From Bog-473 sp963788585 (GTDB lineage Bacteria > Actinomycetota > Acidimicrobiia > Acidimicrobiales > RAAP-2), in contig CAWBHA010000003.1 of the NCBI GenBank assembly GCA_963788585.1, forward strand, positions 1,054,001 through 1,118,000: DNA of 64,000 nucleotides, written 5' to 3'. Positions 1 through 7,991 of the stretch are shown in pieces; position 1 is the stretch's first letter, and every line of letters begins with the position of its first letter. Below the pieces are notes generated by a model. That model did not search any database. It saw nothing but the letters and a program-made list of their open reading frames with translations, and was not told the origin of the DNA. A program made the translations under genes and the position numbers.

Positions 1-1026
1 ACAGACCCGCCCCCGTCTCCCGAGGACCTCGAGCGTCAGAAGCGCACGCGCCGGCTCATCGTCCTGCTCGTGCTCCTCCTCGTCGCGCTGGCCGTGATCG
101 CCTTCTTCCTCCTGCGCTCGGTGGGGCTGTTCGGTGGCGGCAACGTCACCGTCCCCGACGTGGTGGGCCAGACCAGCCAGTCGGCCACCCAGACGCTGCA
201 GGGCGACCATCTCGCCGTCGGCACGTCCACGTTCCGCACGAGCGCGACGGCCAAGGGCCTCGTCCTGTCCACCGACCCCAAGGCCGGCGCGTCGGCCTCG
301 AAGAACTCCAAGGTGGACCTCGTGATCAGCGACGGACCGAACATCCCTACCGTGCAGGTGCCGACCGTCACGGGCGAGCAGCTCGCACCGGCGATTCAGA
401 AGCTGACCGCCGCCAATCTCTCGTACACCGTCAAGTACGTGAACAGCAACCAACCCATCGGAACGGTGCTGAACCAGAACCCCGCCGGCGGGGCCAGCGT
501 GAAGGCGAACGTCAAGGTGCAGCTCACGGTGTCGGGTACCCAGACCTCGGTCACGGTGCCCTCCGTCGTCGGGGAGTCCCCGGCGTCGGCCGGCTCCATC
601 CTGAAGGGTGACGGCCTCAACGTTGGTAACCAGACCAACGCCTGCTCGAACCAGTACCAGGCCGGGCTGGTGTCGTCCCAGACCCCCGGATCGGGCAACA
701 ACGTGCCCCCCAACACCACGGTGAACCTCGTCGTGTCGAGCGGGAACTGCCCCTCGGTGCCGGGCGTGGTCGGGCAGACCCAGAGCGCGGCCCAGGCGGC
801 CATCAGTGCTGCGGGCCTGGTGGCCAACACCACCTTCGACACCACCTGCCCCGGCGGCGCGAGCGCGGGCACGGTGGACAGCCAGAACCCGGTAGCGGGC
901 ACGCAGGTGCAGCCCGGGAGCACCGTCACCATGTCGGTCTGCCAGGGAACGACGACGACCAGCACGCCATCGACCAGCTCGACCACCTCGACGACCTTGA
1001 GCACCACCAGCTCCAGCCACCCTTGA
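1..1026 (+). CDS. pknB: PASTA-domain Ser/Thr protein kinase, C-terminal part (5' truncated)
   Basis: The reading frame is already open at base 1, so the kinase domain lies outside the window. What is visible is a basic juxtamembrane stretch, one hydrophobic membrane helix at about residues 20-40, and four extracellular PASTA repeats, each beginning with a V/IPxVxGxxxxxA motif (near bases 150, 360, 550 and 750), then a Thr/Ser-rich tail. PASTA domains bind peptidoglycan or lipid II and couple the PknB kinase to cell growth. The neighbours trpG and crgA match the actinobacterial pknB locus. The stop codon lies inside a 26-bp tandem duplication. Confidence 0.9.
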   Translation, partial: TDPPPSPEDLERQKRTRRLIVLLVLLLVALAVIAFFLLRSVGLFGGGNVTVPDVVGQTSQSATQTLQGDHLAVGTSTFRTSATAKGLVLSTDPKAGASASKNSKVDLVISDGPNIPTVQVPTVTGEQLAPAIQKLTAANLSYTVKYVNSNQPIGTVLNQNPAGGASVKANVKVQLTVSGTQTSVTVPSVVGESPASAGSILKGDGLNVGNQTNACSNQYQAGLVSSQTPGSGNNVPPNTTVNLVVSSGNCPSVPGVVGQTQSAAQAAISAAGLVANTTFDTTCPGGASAGTVDSQNPVAGTQVQPGSTVTMSVCQGTTTTSTPSTSSTTSTTLSTTSSSHP

Positions 1027-1046
1027 GCACCACCAGCTCCAGCCAC
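995..1046 (+). repeat. 26-bp perfect tandem duplication spanning the pknB stop
   Basis: Bases 995-1020 and 1021-1046 are identical (ccttgagcaccaccagctcc...). Because 26 is not a multiple of three, the second copy is read in another frame and supplies the TGA at 1024-1026 that ends the kinase. Confidence 0.9.
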
Positions 1047-1077
1047 GGGGGTATCTAACCGCCCGGCGCAGCGCGGG

Positions 1078-1671
1078 TCAGGCTGATACGGCTGCCCCGA
1101 GCTGGCCCAAGAAGTTGGCCAACAGCGCCGGTCCCGAGACCGTGAGCACCGACTCGGGGTGGAACTGCACGCCTTCGACGGCGAGGGAGCGATGGCGCAG
1201 GCCCATCACGACGCCGTCGCTCGAGGTGGCGCTGACCTCGAGGGTGTCGGGGACCGACTCGGGCCGCACGACGAGGGAGTGGTAGCGGGTCGCCACGAAC
1301 GGGTTGGGCAACCCGGCGAAGAGACCGCGGCCGTCGTGGCGGATCTCCGAGGTCTTGCCGTGCATCAGGTGGGGCGCGGCCACGATCTCCCCTCCGAAGG
1401 CCTGGCCCACGCACTGGTGGCCGAGGCACACGCCCAGGAGCGGGATCTCGCCCGCCAGCTGGGAGATGGCCTCGAGGCTGACGCCGCTGCCCTCGGGTCG
1501 TCCCGGCCCGGGCGAGATCAGCACCGCGTCCGGCCGCGCCGCCCGGATCCGGGCGACGTCGACGGCGTCGTTGCGGAACACGACCGGGTCTGCCCCGAGC
1601 TCGCCGAGCTCTTGGACCAGGTTGTAGACGAAGGAGTCGTAATTGTCGACGACGAGCACCCGTGGCCCCAT
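1078..1671 (-). CDS. trpG: Glutamine amidotransferase, anthranilate/aminodeoxychorismate synthase component II
   Basis: A 197-residue class I glutamine amidotransferase that releases ammonia from glutamine for the TrpE/PabB partner in tryptophan or folate synthesis. It opens with VLVVDNYDSFVYNL, carries the nucleophile Cys in GVCLGHQ and the His-Glu pair in GVQFHPES, all at the usual spacing. No trpE/pabB partner is adjacent. The position between pknB and crgA is the same as in mycobacteria, where the gene is annotated trpG. A TACGAT box lies 9 nt before the ATG, which suggests a leaderless transcript; no Shine-Dalgarno is seen. Whether it serves tryptophan or p-aminobenzoate synthesis cannot be told. 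Confidence 0.92.
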   Translation of the reverse strand: MGPRVLVVDNYDSFVYNLVQELGELGADPVVFRNDAVDVARIRAARPDAVLISPGPGRPEGSGVSLEAISQLAGEIPLLGVCLGHQCVGQAFGGEIVAAPHLMHGKTSEIRHDGRGLFAGLPNPFVATRYHSLVVRPESVPDTLEVSATSSDGVVMGLRHRSLAVEGVQFHPESVLTVSGPALLANFLGQLGAAVSA

Positions 1672-1720
1672 GGGGCGTGGATCGTACCCGGCGCGCCCGG
1701 GCCCACCCGACGGCGCTGGC

Positions 1721-1726
1721 TAATCT
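1721..1726 (+). promoter_or_regulatory. -10 box of a probably leaderless crgA promoter
   Basis: TAATCT ends 8 nt before the GTG of crgA and no Shine-Dalgarno is present, so transcription probably starts at or next to the start codon. Confidence 0.5.
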
Positions 1727-1734
1727 CTCGATTC

Positions 1735-2049
1735 GTGGCCACCAGCACGAAGGGACCCGGGGGCGCCTCGCGCAAGGGAAAGTCCGCGTCGGGGCGCGCC
1801 GCCAAGGTAGGGCGCTACAAGACGGCGGAGGAGAGTGGCCGGTACACCGCGCCCATCCCCAAGAGCGTGCGGCAGAGTCCCCGTTGGTACGGCGCGCTGA
1901 TCCTGATCCTGCTCATCGGCGGCGTTGTCGTGATCACGGTCAACTACCTGGCCCGCCTGCCCGGCCTCGACCACGGGTCCCCCTGGGGCCTCGTCATCGG
2001 ACTGGTCATGATCTTCGCGGGCTTCCTGGCGGCGACCCGGTACCACTAG
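1735..2049 (+). CDS. crgA: Cell division protein CrgA
   Basis: A 104-residue protein with a basic, Gly/Ser-rich N-terminus, a P-K-S-x-R-x-S-P-x-W-Y motif just before the first membrane helix (about residues 45-65) and a second helix (about 80-100) ending in ATRYH. This is the CrgA/UPF0233 pattern; CrgA is a small actinobacterial membrane protein that helps recruit peptidoglycan synthases to the division septum. GTG at 1735 is chosen because TAATCT (1721-1726) lies 8 nt upstream and the protein then has the normal family length. It diverges from trpG, as in mycobacteria. Confidence 0.93.
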   Translation: MATSTKGPGGASRKGKSASGRAAKVGRYKTAEESGRYTAPIPKSVRQSPRWYGALILILLIGGVVVITVNYLARLPGLDHGSPWGLVIGLVMIFAGFLAATRYH

Positions 2050-2097
2050 CGACGGCCGGCGCGGTGCTTCGGCCGCGCCGACGCCGGGCCTCGGGGC

Positions 2098-3285
2098 TCA
2101 GCCCAGCCGCTCGATCACGGTGGCGTTCGCCAGCCCGCCGCCCTCGCACATAGTGAGCAGCCCGTAGCGCCCGTTCGTGCGCTCGAGCTCGTTGAGCAGG
2201 GTGGCCATGAGCTTGCAACCCGACGCACCGAGCGGGTGGCCCAATGCGATGGCCCCACCGTTCGGGTTCACGAGATCCATGTTGGGGTGGTGCTCCTTCT
2301 CCCACGCCAGCACCACCGACGCGAACGCCTCGTTGATCTCGACGGCGTCGATGTCCTCGAGCGTCAGCTTCGCTCGCTCGAGCACGCTGGTCGTGGCGGG
2401 GATGGGACCGGTCAGCATCGTCACCGGGTCGACACCGGCGAGGGCGAAGGCGTGGAAGCGTGCCCGTGGCCGCAGGCCGAGTGCGTTCGCCTTCTCCTCG
2501 CTCATCACGAGCACGGCGGAGGCGCCGTCGGTGATCTGCGAGGAGTTCCCCGCCGTCACCTTGCCGTCCTCCTTGAAGGCGGGCTTGAGGTTGGCCAGCG
2601 CCTCGACCGTGGAGTCGGGACGGATGCCCTCGTCGGCGGCGAAGATCTCGTCGGTGTCCTTCCCCTCGTCGTCGTGCACCTGCACCGGCACGATCTCGTT
2701 CTCGAAGCGGCCCTCCGCGGTGGCCGTGGCGGCCCGACGGTGGCTCCGCACCGAGTAGGCGTCGAGCTCCTCGCGCGAGATGCCCCACTGATCCGCGATC
2801 ATCTCGGCCCCGATGCCCTGGCCCTTCAGCCGGCTGTGCCCGCCCTCGTCGGTGTACCGGGTCATCATGCGCGGGCCGAAGGGAAAGCCGTATTCGCGCA
2901 CGACCGACGCGCCCATGGGGGTGTGGGTCATGGACTCGACGCCGGCGGCGACGGCGATGTCGTAGGCGCCGGCCATCACGCCCTGGGCGGCGAAGTGCAG
3001 CGACTGCTGGGAGGAGCCGCACTGGCGGTCGATGGACGTGGCGGGCACGGACTCCGGCCAGCCCGCGGCCAGCACCGCGTTGCGGCCGACGTTGAGCGAT
3101 TGCTCGGACACCTGCATGACGCAGCCCATGATTACGTCGTCGACCTCGGCGGGGTCCAGCTTGTTGCGCTCGGCCACCGCCTTGAGCGCCTCGGAGGCGA
3201 GATCGACGGCGTGCCAGTTGCGCAGCTTCCCGTTGCGCTTCCCGCCTGCGGTGCGAACGGCATCGACGATGACTGCGGTGGTCAT
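2098..3285 (-). CDS. Thiolase family acetyl-CoA acyltransferase
   Basis: A 395-residue thiolase that cleaves or forms 3-ketoacyl-CoA in fatty-acid oxidation or related pathways. It shows the acyl-accepting Cys in DRQCGSSQQS (about residue 85), NGGAIALGHPLGASG with the active-site His, and the second Cys in LLTMCEGGGLAN near the C-terminus. ATG at 3285 is chosen over an in-frame codon nine residues upstream because a strong GGGAGGAG ribosome site precedes it. Length is normal. The specific substrate cannot be inferred. Confidence 0.93.
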   Translation of the reverse strand: MTTAVIVDAVRTAGGKRNGKLRNWHAVDLASEALKAVAERNKLDPAEVDDVIMGCVMQVSEQSLNVGRNAVLAAGWPESVPATSIDRQCGSSQQSLHFAAQGVMAGAYDIAVAAGVESMTHTPMGASVVREYGFPFGPRMMTRYTDEGGHSRLKGQGIGAEMIADQWGISREELDAYSVRSHRRAATATAEGRFENEIVPVQVHDDEGKDTDEIFAADEGIRPDSTVEALANLKPAFKEDGKVTAGNSSQITDGASAVLVMSEEKANALGLRPRARFHAFALAGVDPVTMLTGPIPATTSVLERAKLTLEDIDAVEINEAFASVVLAWEKEHHPNMDLVNPNGGAIALGHPLGASGCKLMATLLNELERTNGRYGLLTMCEGGGLANATVIERLG

Positions 3286-3428
3286 GGTGTCTCCTCCCGA
3301 GCCGGCGCGCATCCGACGCCCTGCCGGCCAGATCGGCCGACATCCTACCCGGGCCCGCCCGCCGGGCCATCTGGCGCCGCGCGCTGCTCGGGAGCGGGGC
3401 GCGGGCGCCCCGGTAGGGTCTGCCCCCG

Positions 3429-3894
3429 GTGGGCCGCACCGGCAAGGACATGGAACGCTGGCTGGGCGACGGCGGGATGCCGATCATCGGCGTCGTGGGT
3501 GGTGCGTTCACCGGCTACGGGGTCGACGGGGAAGACCTCGGCTGGGTCGCGGGGACGTTCACGCCGACCGACATGGCCTGCAACCCCCACGGGATCACCC
3601 AGGCCGGCGATCCACTCGCTCCTGCTCGACGGGGCCATGAACTTCGCCATCAACGCCGCCCTGCCGGGCAAGGCGCGCACCCGGGGCACGCTCGAGATGA
3701 AGACCGAGTGCATGCGCCCGGCCCTCAAGGGCGAGGACTACCTGCTCCGCGGCGAGGTCGTCCGCCTGGCCAGGCAGGTGGCCTACGGAGAGGCGACGGT
3801 GCGGACTCCCGACGGCGCGTTGGTGAGCCGGGCCACGGGGACCTTTCTCCTGCATCGACCCGACCCCGACGAGGGGGCCACCTCCCCCGCCTGA
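3429..3894 (+). CDS. PaaI-type hotdog thioesterase, frameshifted
   Basis: Two overlapping frames together give one hotdog thioesterase of about 155 residues. Frame A (from GTG 3429) reads GGMPIIGVVGGAFTGYG. Frame B continues from about 3600 with HSLLLDGAMNFAINAALP, the HxxxxDxAM/GxA core of PaaI/DUF4442-type acyl-CoA thioesterases, to the stop at 3894. One inserted base (or two lost) near 3600-3606 separates them. Such enzymes hydrolyse acyl-CoA esters. It lies divergent from the thiolase, consistent with acyl-CoA metabolism. Probably an intact gene with a sequencing error, but a pseudogene cannot be excluded. Confidence 0.75.
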
Positions 3895-3967
3895 CCCCTA
3901 CCGGGTCCCGCCGCCCGGTCCCGGGGTCTGCCGCGTCTGCTGCGGCCCGGCCCTACCCCGACGGGCG

Positions 3968-4633
3968 ATGTGCTTCGCCTGCGGCTGGGTCGGCCGCCGC
4001 CTCGGCCGCGCGCTCGCTCCCGTCTTTCCGGTGCGACTGTGCCCGCTGCCGAGCCCCCTCTACAGCGTGCTGCTCGGGTACAAGGAGGCGCCGGTCTCCG
4101 AGGCGCGGGCGCGCTTCGTACCGATGGTGCGGCAGATCGCGGTCTGCTTCGTGGGCGGGCACGCCGCCTGTCTCGCGTCGGCCGCGCGCGGGGCGTTCGA
4201 CCTCGTCTGCGCGGTGCCGTCGTCGGCGCGTCCATCGGGCTCGCCCCTCGAGGCCGTGGACGGACTCGGACGTCGCGGTGGGGTCCCTGACCGACGCGCG
4301 CTGGCTGCCCGGACTTCTCGGACGGGGTCGCTCCCCGGTGGGTCACATGCAGCCCGCACCCCGACGCCTACACGATGTCGTCGCACGCCGCACCGGAGCT
4401 GCGAGGCCGGCGCGTCGCTGCTGCTCGACGACACCTACGTCAGCGGTGCCCGAGCCCAGAGCGCGGCCGCCGCGCTGCGCGCCGGGGGCGCGGAAGCGGT
4501 GGTGATCCTGGCGCTCGGCCGCGTCCTCCGTCCGGACCGCTCGCCGCGACAGCCGGCGTTCTTGCGGGCCAACTCCCGATCGCCGGGCACCGGAAACGCC
4601 GTCGCGGCCCGCGCCGTGCTGCCGCTGCCGTCA
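3968..4633 (+). pseudogene. ComF-like phosphoribosyltransferase, several frameshifts
   Basis: The start (MCFACGWVGRRL) and SPLYSVLLGYKEAP, then FDLVCAVPSSARP in one frame, and LLLDDTYVSGARAQSAAAAL in the same frame 50 codons later match ComF/amidophosphoribosyltransferase-like proteins; LLLDDTYVSGA is the PRPP-binding loop. Between them the sense sequence moves to two other frames (SDVAVGSLTDARW, then MSSHAAPELRGRRV), so at least three indels are needed. The 3' end is uncertain; I stop it where the convergent SDR gene ends. ComF homologues act in DNA uptake or nucleotide salvage, but the role here is unknown. Confidence 0.55.
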
Positions 4634-5603
4634 GGCGGTGGCGCCCACCGAGTAGCGCACGCCGGTCAGCTCCTCGGAGGCGCGCCACAGGGTCGATGCG
4701 GCGGCCTCGTCACGGGCCCGGCGCGAGGGCCGGACGAGTCGTGGCGGCCCGTAGAGCTGAAACAGATGCGCCGGCCCCACGTACTCGCCGGAGTGCACGG
4801 ACGACGACGTCGCGGCACACAGGACCGGTAGGGCACCGGCCGCGGCCGACTGCCCGAGCGTCGTCCCGGCGGCTCGCGCCAGACGACGCCGGACCCGGCT
4901 GGTTCCCAGCGCAGCACCACTCCCGGCCAGGTTGCTGCGGGTCCAGCCGGGATGGGCAGCGAGCGCTCGCCGTCGGCAGGCCTGCCCCGACGAGCCGCCG
5001 GCTGAGCTCCGCGGTGAAGAGCAGGTTGGCGAGCTTCGAGGTGCCGTAGGCCACCCAGGTGTTGCGCGGAGCCTCGCCTCCGAGGTCGTCCGGGAGCAAG
5101 CGGCCGGCGCGGTGCATCTGCGAGCTGACGGTCACGATGCGCGAACGCTCGGTCGTGACGAGACGATCGAGCAGGAGGCCGGTGAGCGCGAAGTGGCCGA
5201 AGTGGTTGGTTGCCATCTGCAGCTCCAACCCGTCGGCCGTCTGCCGGTACGGCGTGCCCATGACGCCGGCGTTGTTCACGAGGATGTCGAGGCGGGCGTG
5301 GCGGCCCAACACGGCCTCGGCCGCCCGCCGGACCGAGACGAGGTCCGCCAGGTCGAGGGGCAGCAGCTCGAGAGAGGAGCGCTCGAGCTCGCTCTCGAGC
5401 TTGTCGCGCGCCCGGCGCGCCCTCTCCGCGTTGCGGCACGCCATGATCACGTGCGCGCCCTTCCGGGCGAGCGCGCCCGCCGTCTCGTAGCCGATGCCGC
5501 TGTTTGCACCGGTGACCAGCGCGACGCGACCGGTGAGGTCGCCGATATCGTCCGCGCTCCAGGTGGCGGAGTGGGTGGCTTCGCCACCTGGAATGCGGCT
5601 CAC
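4631..5603 (-). CDS. Short-chain dehydrogenase/reductase (retinol dehydrogenase-like), frameshifted at 3' end
   Basis: The first 230 residues are a classical SDR: VALVTGANSGIGYETA (NAD(P)-binding TGxxxGIG), ILVNNAGVMG, VTVSSQMHRAG with the catalytic Ser, and VAYGTSKLAN with the YxxxK pair. After about base 4920 the sense frame changes; the end reads SEELTGVRYSVGATA in a third frame and stops at 4631. The GTG start at 5603 overlaps the stop of the upstream pirin gene as GTGA, indicating a translationally coupled operon. An oxidoreductase of lipophilic alcohols or steroids is plausible; the substrate is unknown. Confidence 0.82.
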
Positions 5604-6577
5604 GCGTTGCCGATGTGGTCGGCCGGGACGGTGCCGAGCTTGCCGGCCTCGAAGTCCTCGAAGGCCTGGACGATCTCGGCCCGCGTGTTCATGACGAAGG
5701 GCCCGTGCGCGTACACCGGCTCCCCGATGGGCCGGCCGCCCAGCACGAGCACGTCGAGCGCGGGGTGCCGCGACTCCTGGGCCCCGTCGGCCCGAAGGAC
5801 GAGCGCGTCCCCGGGCCCCAACACCGCGAGCTGGCCGGTGTGGAAGGGCCGGTCGTCGGTGCCCAGGCTCCCGCTTCCGGAGAGCGCGTAGACCAGCGCG
5901 TTGAACGCAGCCGGCCAGGGCAGCACGAGCTCTGCGCCCGGCTCCACCGTGGCGTGCGCGAGCGAGATCGGGGTGTGGGTCGAGCCCGGCCCGCGGTGGC
6001 CGCCCACGTCACCCGCGATGACCCGGACGAGTGCACCGCCGTCGGGCGTGGTCAGCAACAAGACCTGGCCCGCCTCGATCCCCTGGTAGCGCGGATCGAG
6101 CCACTTGTCGGCCGCCGGGAGGTTCACCCAGAGCTGGATCCCGTGGAACAGGCCGCCGCTGGCGATGAGCTGCTCGGTCGGGCGCTCGATGTGCAGGATG
6201 CCCGACCCGGCGGTCATCCACTGGGTCGAGCCGTTGGTGATGAGGCCGCCGCCGCCGATGGAGTCCTGGTGCTGGAAGGTGCCGTCGATCATGTAGGTCA
6301 CCGTCTCGAAGCCACGGTGGGGATGCCAGGGCGTGCCTTTCGGCTCACCGGGGGCGTACTCGACCTCGCCCATCTGGTCCATGTGGATGAACGGGTCCAG
6401 GTCGGCCAGCGGCACACCCGCGAACGCACGCCGTACGGGGAAACCCTCGCCCTCGAAGCCCGCGGGCGCGTCGGTGACGCTCGTGACGGGGCGGACCGTG
6501 GCGGGCCTCGAAGGCACGGCGATGCGCGGGAGCACCAACTTGTCGGGGACGGTCACTGCAGGCACGGGGGACCTCAC
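5600..6577 (-). CDS. Pirin family protein
   Basis: About 325 residues with two cupin domains. The N-terminal cupin has the iron-binding pattern TPWHPHRGFETVTYM, later FQHQDS and EWMTAGSGILHIE-like sequence (here QWMTAGSGILHIERP); the C-terminal cupin contains LVYALSGSGSLG. Bacterial pirins include quercetin dioxygenases and protein-binding regulators; which applies here cannot be told. Start candidates are GTG 6577 (preceded by AGAGAG) and GTG 6565; the ORF open further upstream has no family similarity. It overlaps the downstream SDR by four bases. Confidence 0.9.
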   Translation of the reverse strand: MRSPVPAVTVPDKLVLPRIAVPSRPATVRPVTSVTDAPAGFEGEGFPVRRAFAGVPLADLDPFIHMDQMGEVEYAPGEPKGTPWHPHRGFETVTYMIDGTFQHQDSIGGGGLITNGSTQWMTAGSGILHIERPTEQLIASGGLFHGIQLWVNLPAADKWLDPRYQGIEAGQVLLLTTPDGGALVRVIAGDVGGHRGPGSTHTPISLAHATVEPGAELVLPWPAAFNALVYALSGSGSLGTDDRPFHTGQLAVLGPGDALVLRADGAQESRHPALDVLVLGGRPIGEPVYAHGPFVMNTRAEIVQAFEDFEAGKLGTVPADHIGNA

Positions 6578-6688
6578 TCTCTGTCGCGATCCGGCGTCTC
6601 GGTGGCGAACGGGCGCCACCATGACGACCCTTCTACAACCCGCGACGGTGCCGTTCTGTTCCACGGGACGCCCGAGCAAGGACCCGGG

Positions 6689-7549
6689 TCACGATGCGTC
6701 GAGACGTGCGACCTGATCGGGCGTGAGCGTGACGTCGGCGGCCGCCGCGGACGCGAGGGCGGTCTCGGGACGGCTGCTGCCGGGGATCGGGATCACCCGC
6801 TTCCCCTTGGCCAGCATCCAGGCCAGCGCGACCTGCTGCGGGCTGGCGCCCAGCTCGGTCGCCACGGCCGCAAAGGCCGGGAAAGTCGCCTCGATGGCGT
6901 CGGCCCGGCCGATGCCACCCATGGGGCTCCACGGGATGAACGCGATGCCGAGGTTCTCGCAGTGTTCGAGCTCACCCTCCGAGGAGCGAAAGCGCGGCGA
7001 GAACTGGTTCTGCACGCTGGCGAGCCGCCCGCCCAGGACCTGCTGGGCCTCATCGATCTGGGCGACGGTCGCGTTGGAGACGCCCGCCATCAGGATCTTG
7101 CCCTCGTCGAGCAGGTCGGCGAGCGCACCCACCGACTCGGCCCATGGGACCTTGGGGTCCGGCCGGTGATACTGGTACAGGCCGATCGCGTCGACCCCCA
7201 AAGCCTTCAGCGAGGCCTCGCAGGCCTCCTTGATGTAGGCCGGGTCACCGTGCACGGTCCAGCTTCCGTCGCCCGGTCGGCGATGCCCACCCTTGGTCGC
7301 CACCAGGACGTCGTCGGTCGGGCCGCCGTACGCGGCCAGTGCCTCGGCCACGAGCACTTCGCCGTGGCCGTGCTCGCGCGTGTTCAGCGAGTAGGCGTCG
7401 GCCGTGTCGATGATGGTCACTCCCGCGTCGAGTGAGGCATGGATGGTGGCGATGGCCTGGCGACGATCGGGGCGCCCCTCGATGGAAAGCGGCATCTCGC
7501 CGAGGCCGATGGCGCTCACCGTCCGGTTGCCAATGGGACGTTGCTGCAT
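6689..7549 (-). CDS. Aldo/keto reductase
   Basis: A 286-residue TIM-barrel NADPH-dependent oxidoreductase of the AKR superfamily. Visible are TIIDTADAYS (catalytic Asp and Tyr), VATKGGHR (catalytic Lys), LYQYHRPDP (His), and the cofactor-binding tail RVIPIPGSSRPETA. ATG at 7549 has a perfect AGGAGG seven bases upstream. It is separated from the pirin gene by about 110 bases on the same strand, so co-transcription is possible. Substrate unknown. Confidence 0.92.
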   Translation of the reverse strand: MQQRPIGNRTVSAIGLGEMPLSIEGRPDRRQAIATIHASLDAGVTIIDTADAYSLNTREHGHGEVLVAEALAAYGGPTDDVLVATKGGHRRPGDGSWTVHGDPAYIKEACEASLKALGVDAIGLYQYHRPDPKVPWAESVGALADLLDEGKILMAGVSNATVAQIDEAQQVLGGRLASVQNQFSPRFRSSEGELEHCENLGIAFIPWSPMGGIGRADAIEATFPAFAAVATELGASPQQVALAWMLAKGKRVIPIPGSSRPETALASAAAADVTLTPDQVARLDAS

Positions 7550-7665
7550 GTGATCCTCCTGGTCGGGGCGGAGAGGGGATCGAGGCCCGCATCTCCGCGA
7601 ACGTCCCAGACGTTATCGGCGGAGGCGCGGGTTCCGCACGATCGGCTCAGAGCGGGCGCGCGGCG

Positions 7666-7954
7666 TCAATCGACGGCGTGGAACTCGATCCGGTAGAGCA
7701 AGGTGTCCTTCTCTGACAGGACCGGCATGTGCCGCACGACCGCGCAGCGCTTCGCGGCTCTCCTCGCCCGCCCGACCCACGTCGCGCGCCGTGATGTCAG
7801 CGAACGGCACAAGCTCCATGCGATCGACCTCAATCTCGATCCCGCCCACGCGGTACCGCCCGCCGACCTTCGCATGCGGTTGTCGCCACAGCCGGAACGA
7901 AACCGTGATCTCCCCGGCTGCGATGTCGTCGTAGAGCTCCTTGCTGAATTGCAT
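7666..7954 (-). CDS. ASCH-domain-like small protein, frameshifted
   Basis: From ATG 7954 one frame reads MQFSKELYDDIAAGEITVSF and VGGRYRVGGIEIEVDRMELV, the pattern of small ASCH/PUA-like RNA-binding proteins (about 95 residues). Near base 7745 the sense moves to another frame, giving HMPVLSEKDTLLYRIEFHAVD to the stop at 7666. One indel restores the protein. The start is supported by TAGGAT seven bases upstream (7962-7967), a leaderless arrangement. The function of these proteins is not established; RNA binding is the family expectation. Confidence 0.65.
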
Positions 7955-7991
7955 CGCTGCGATCCTAGGGCTGTGCGCGTGGAGCGCAGCA

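Noticed and set aside
2236..3894. Long 552-codon plus-strand open frame over the thiolase gene
   Set aside because: It is the high-GC shadow of the thiolase; only its last 95 codons, belonging to the thioesterase, have family similarity.
3968..4633. ComF gene as evidence for a competence locus
   Set aside because: No other competence gene is nearby, and the reading frame is broken in several places.
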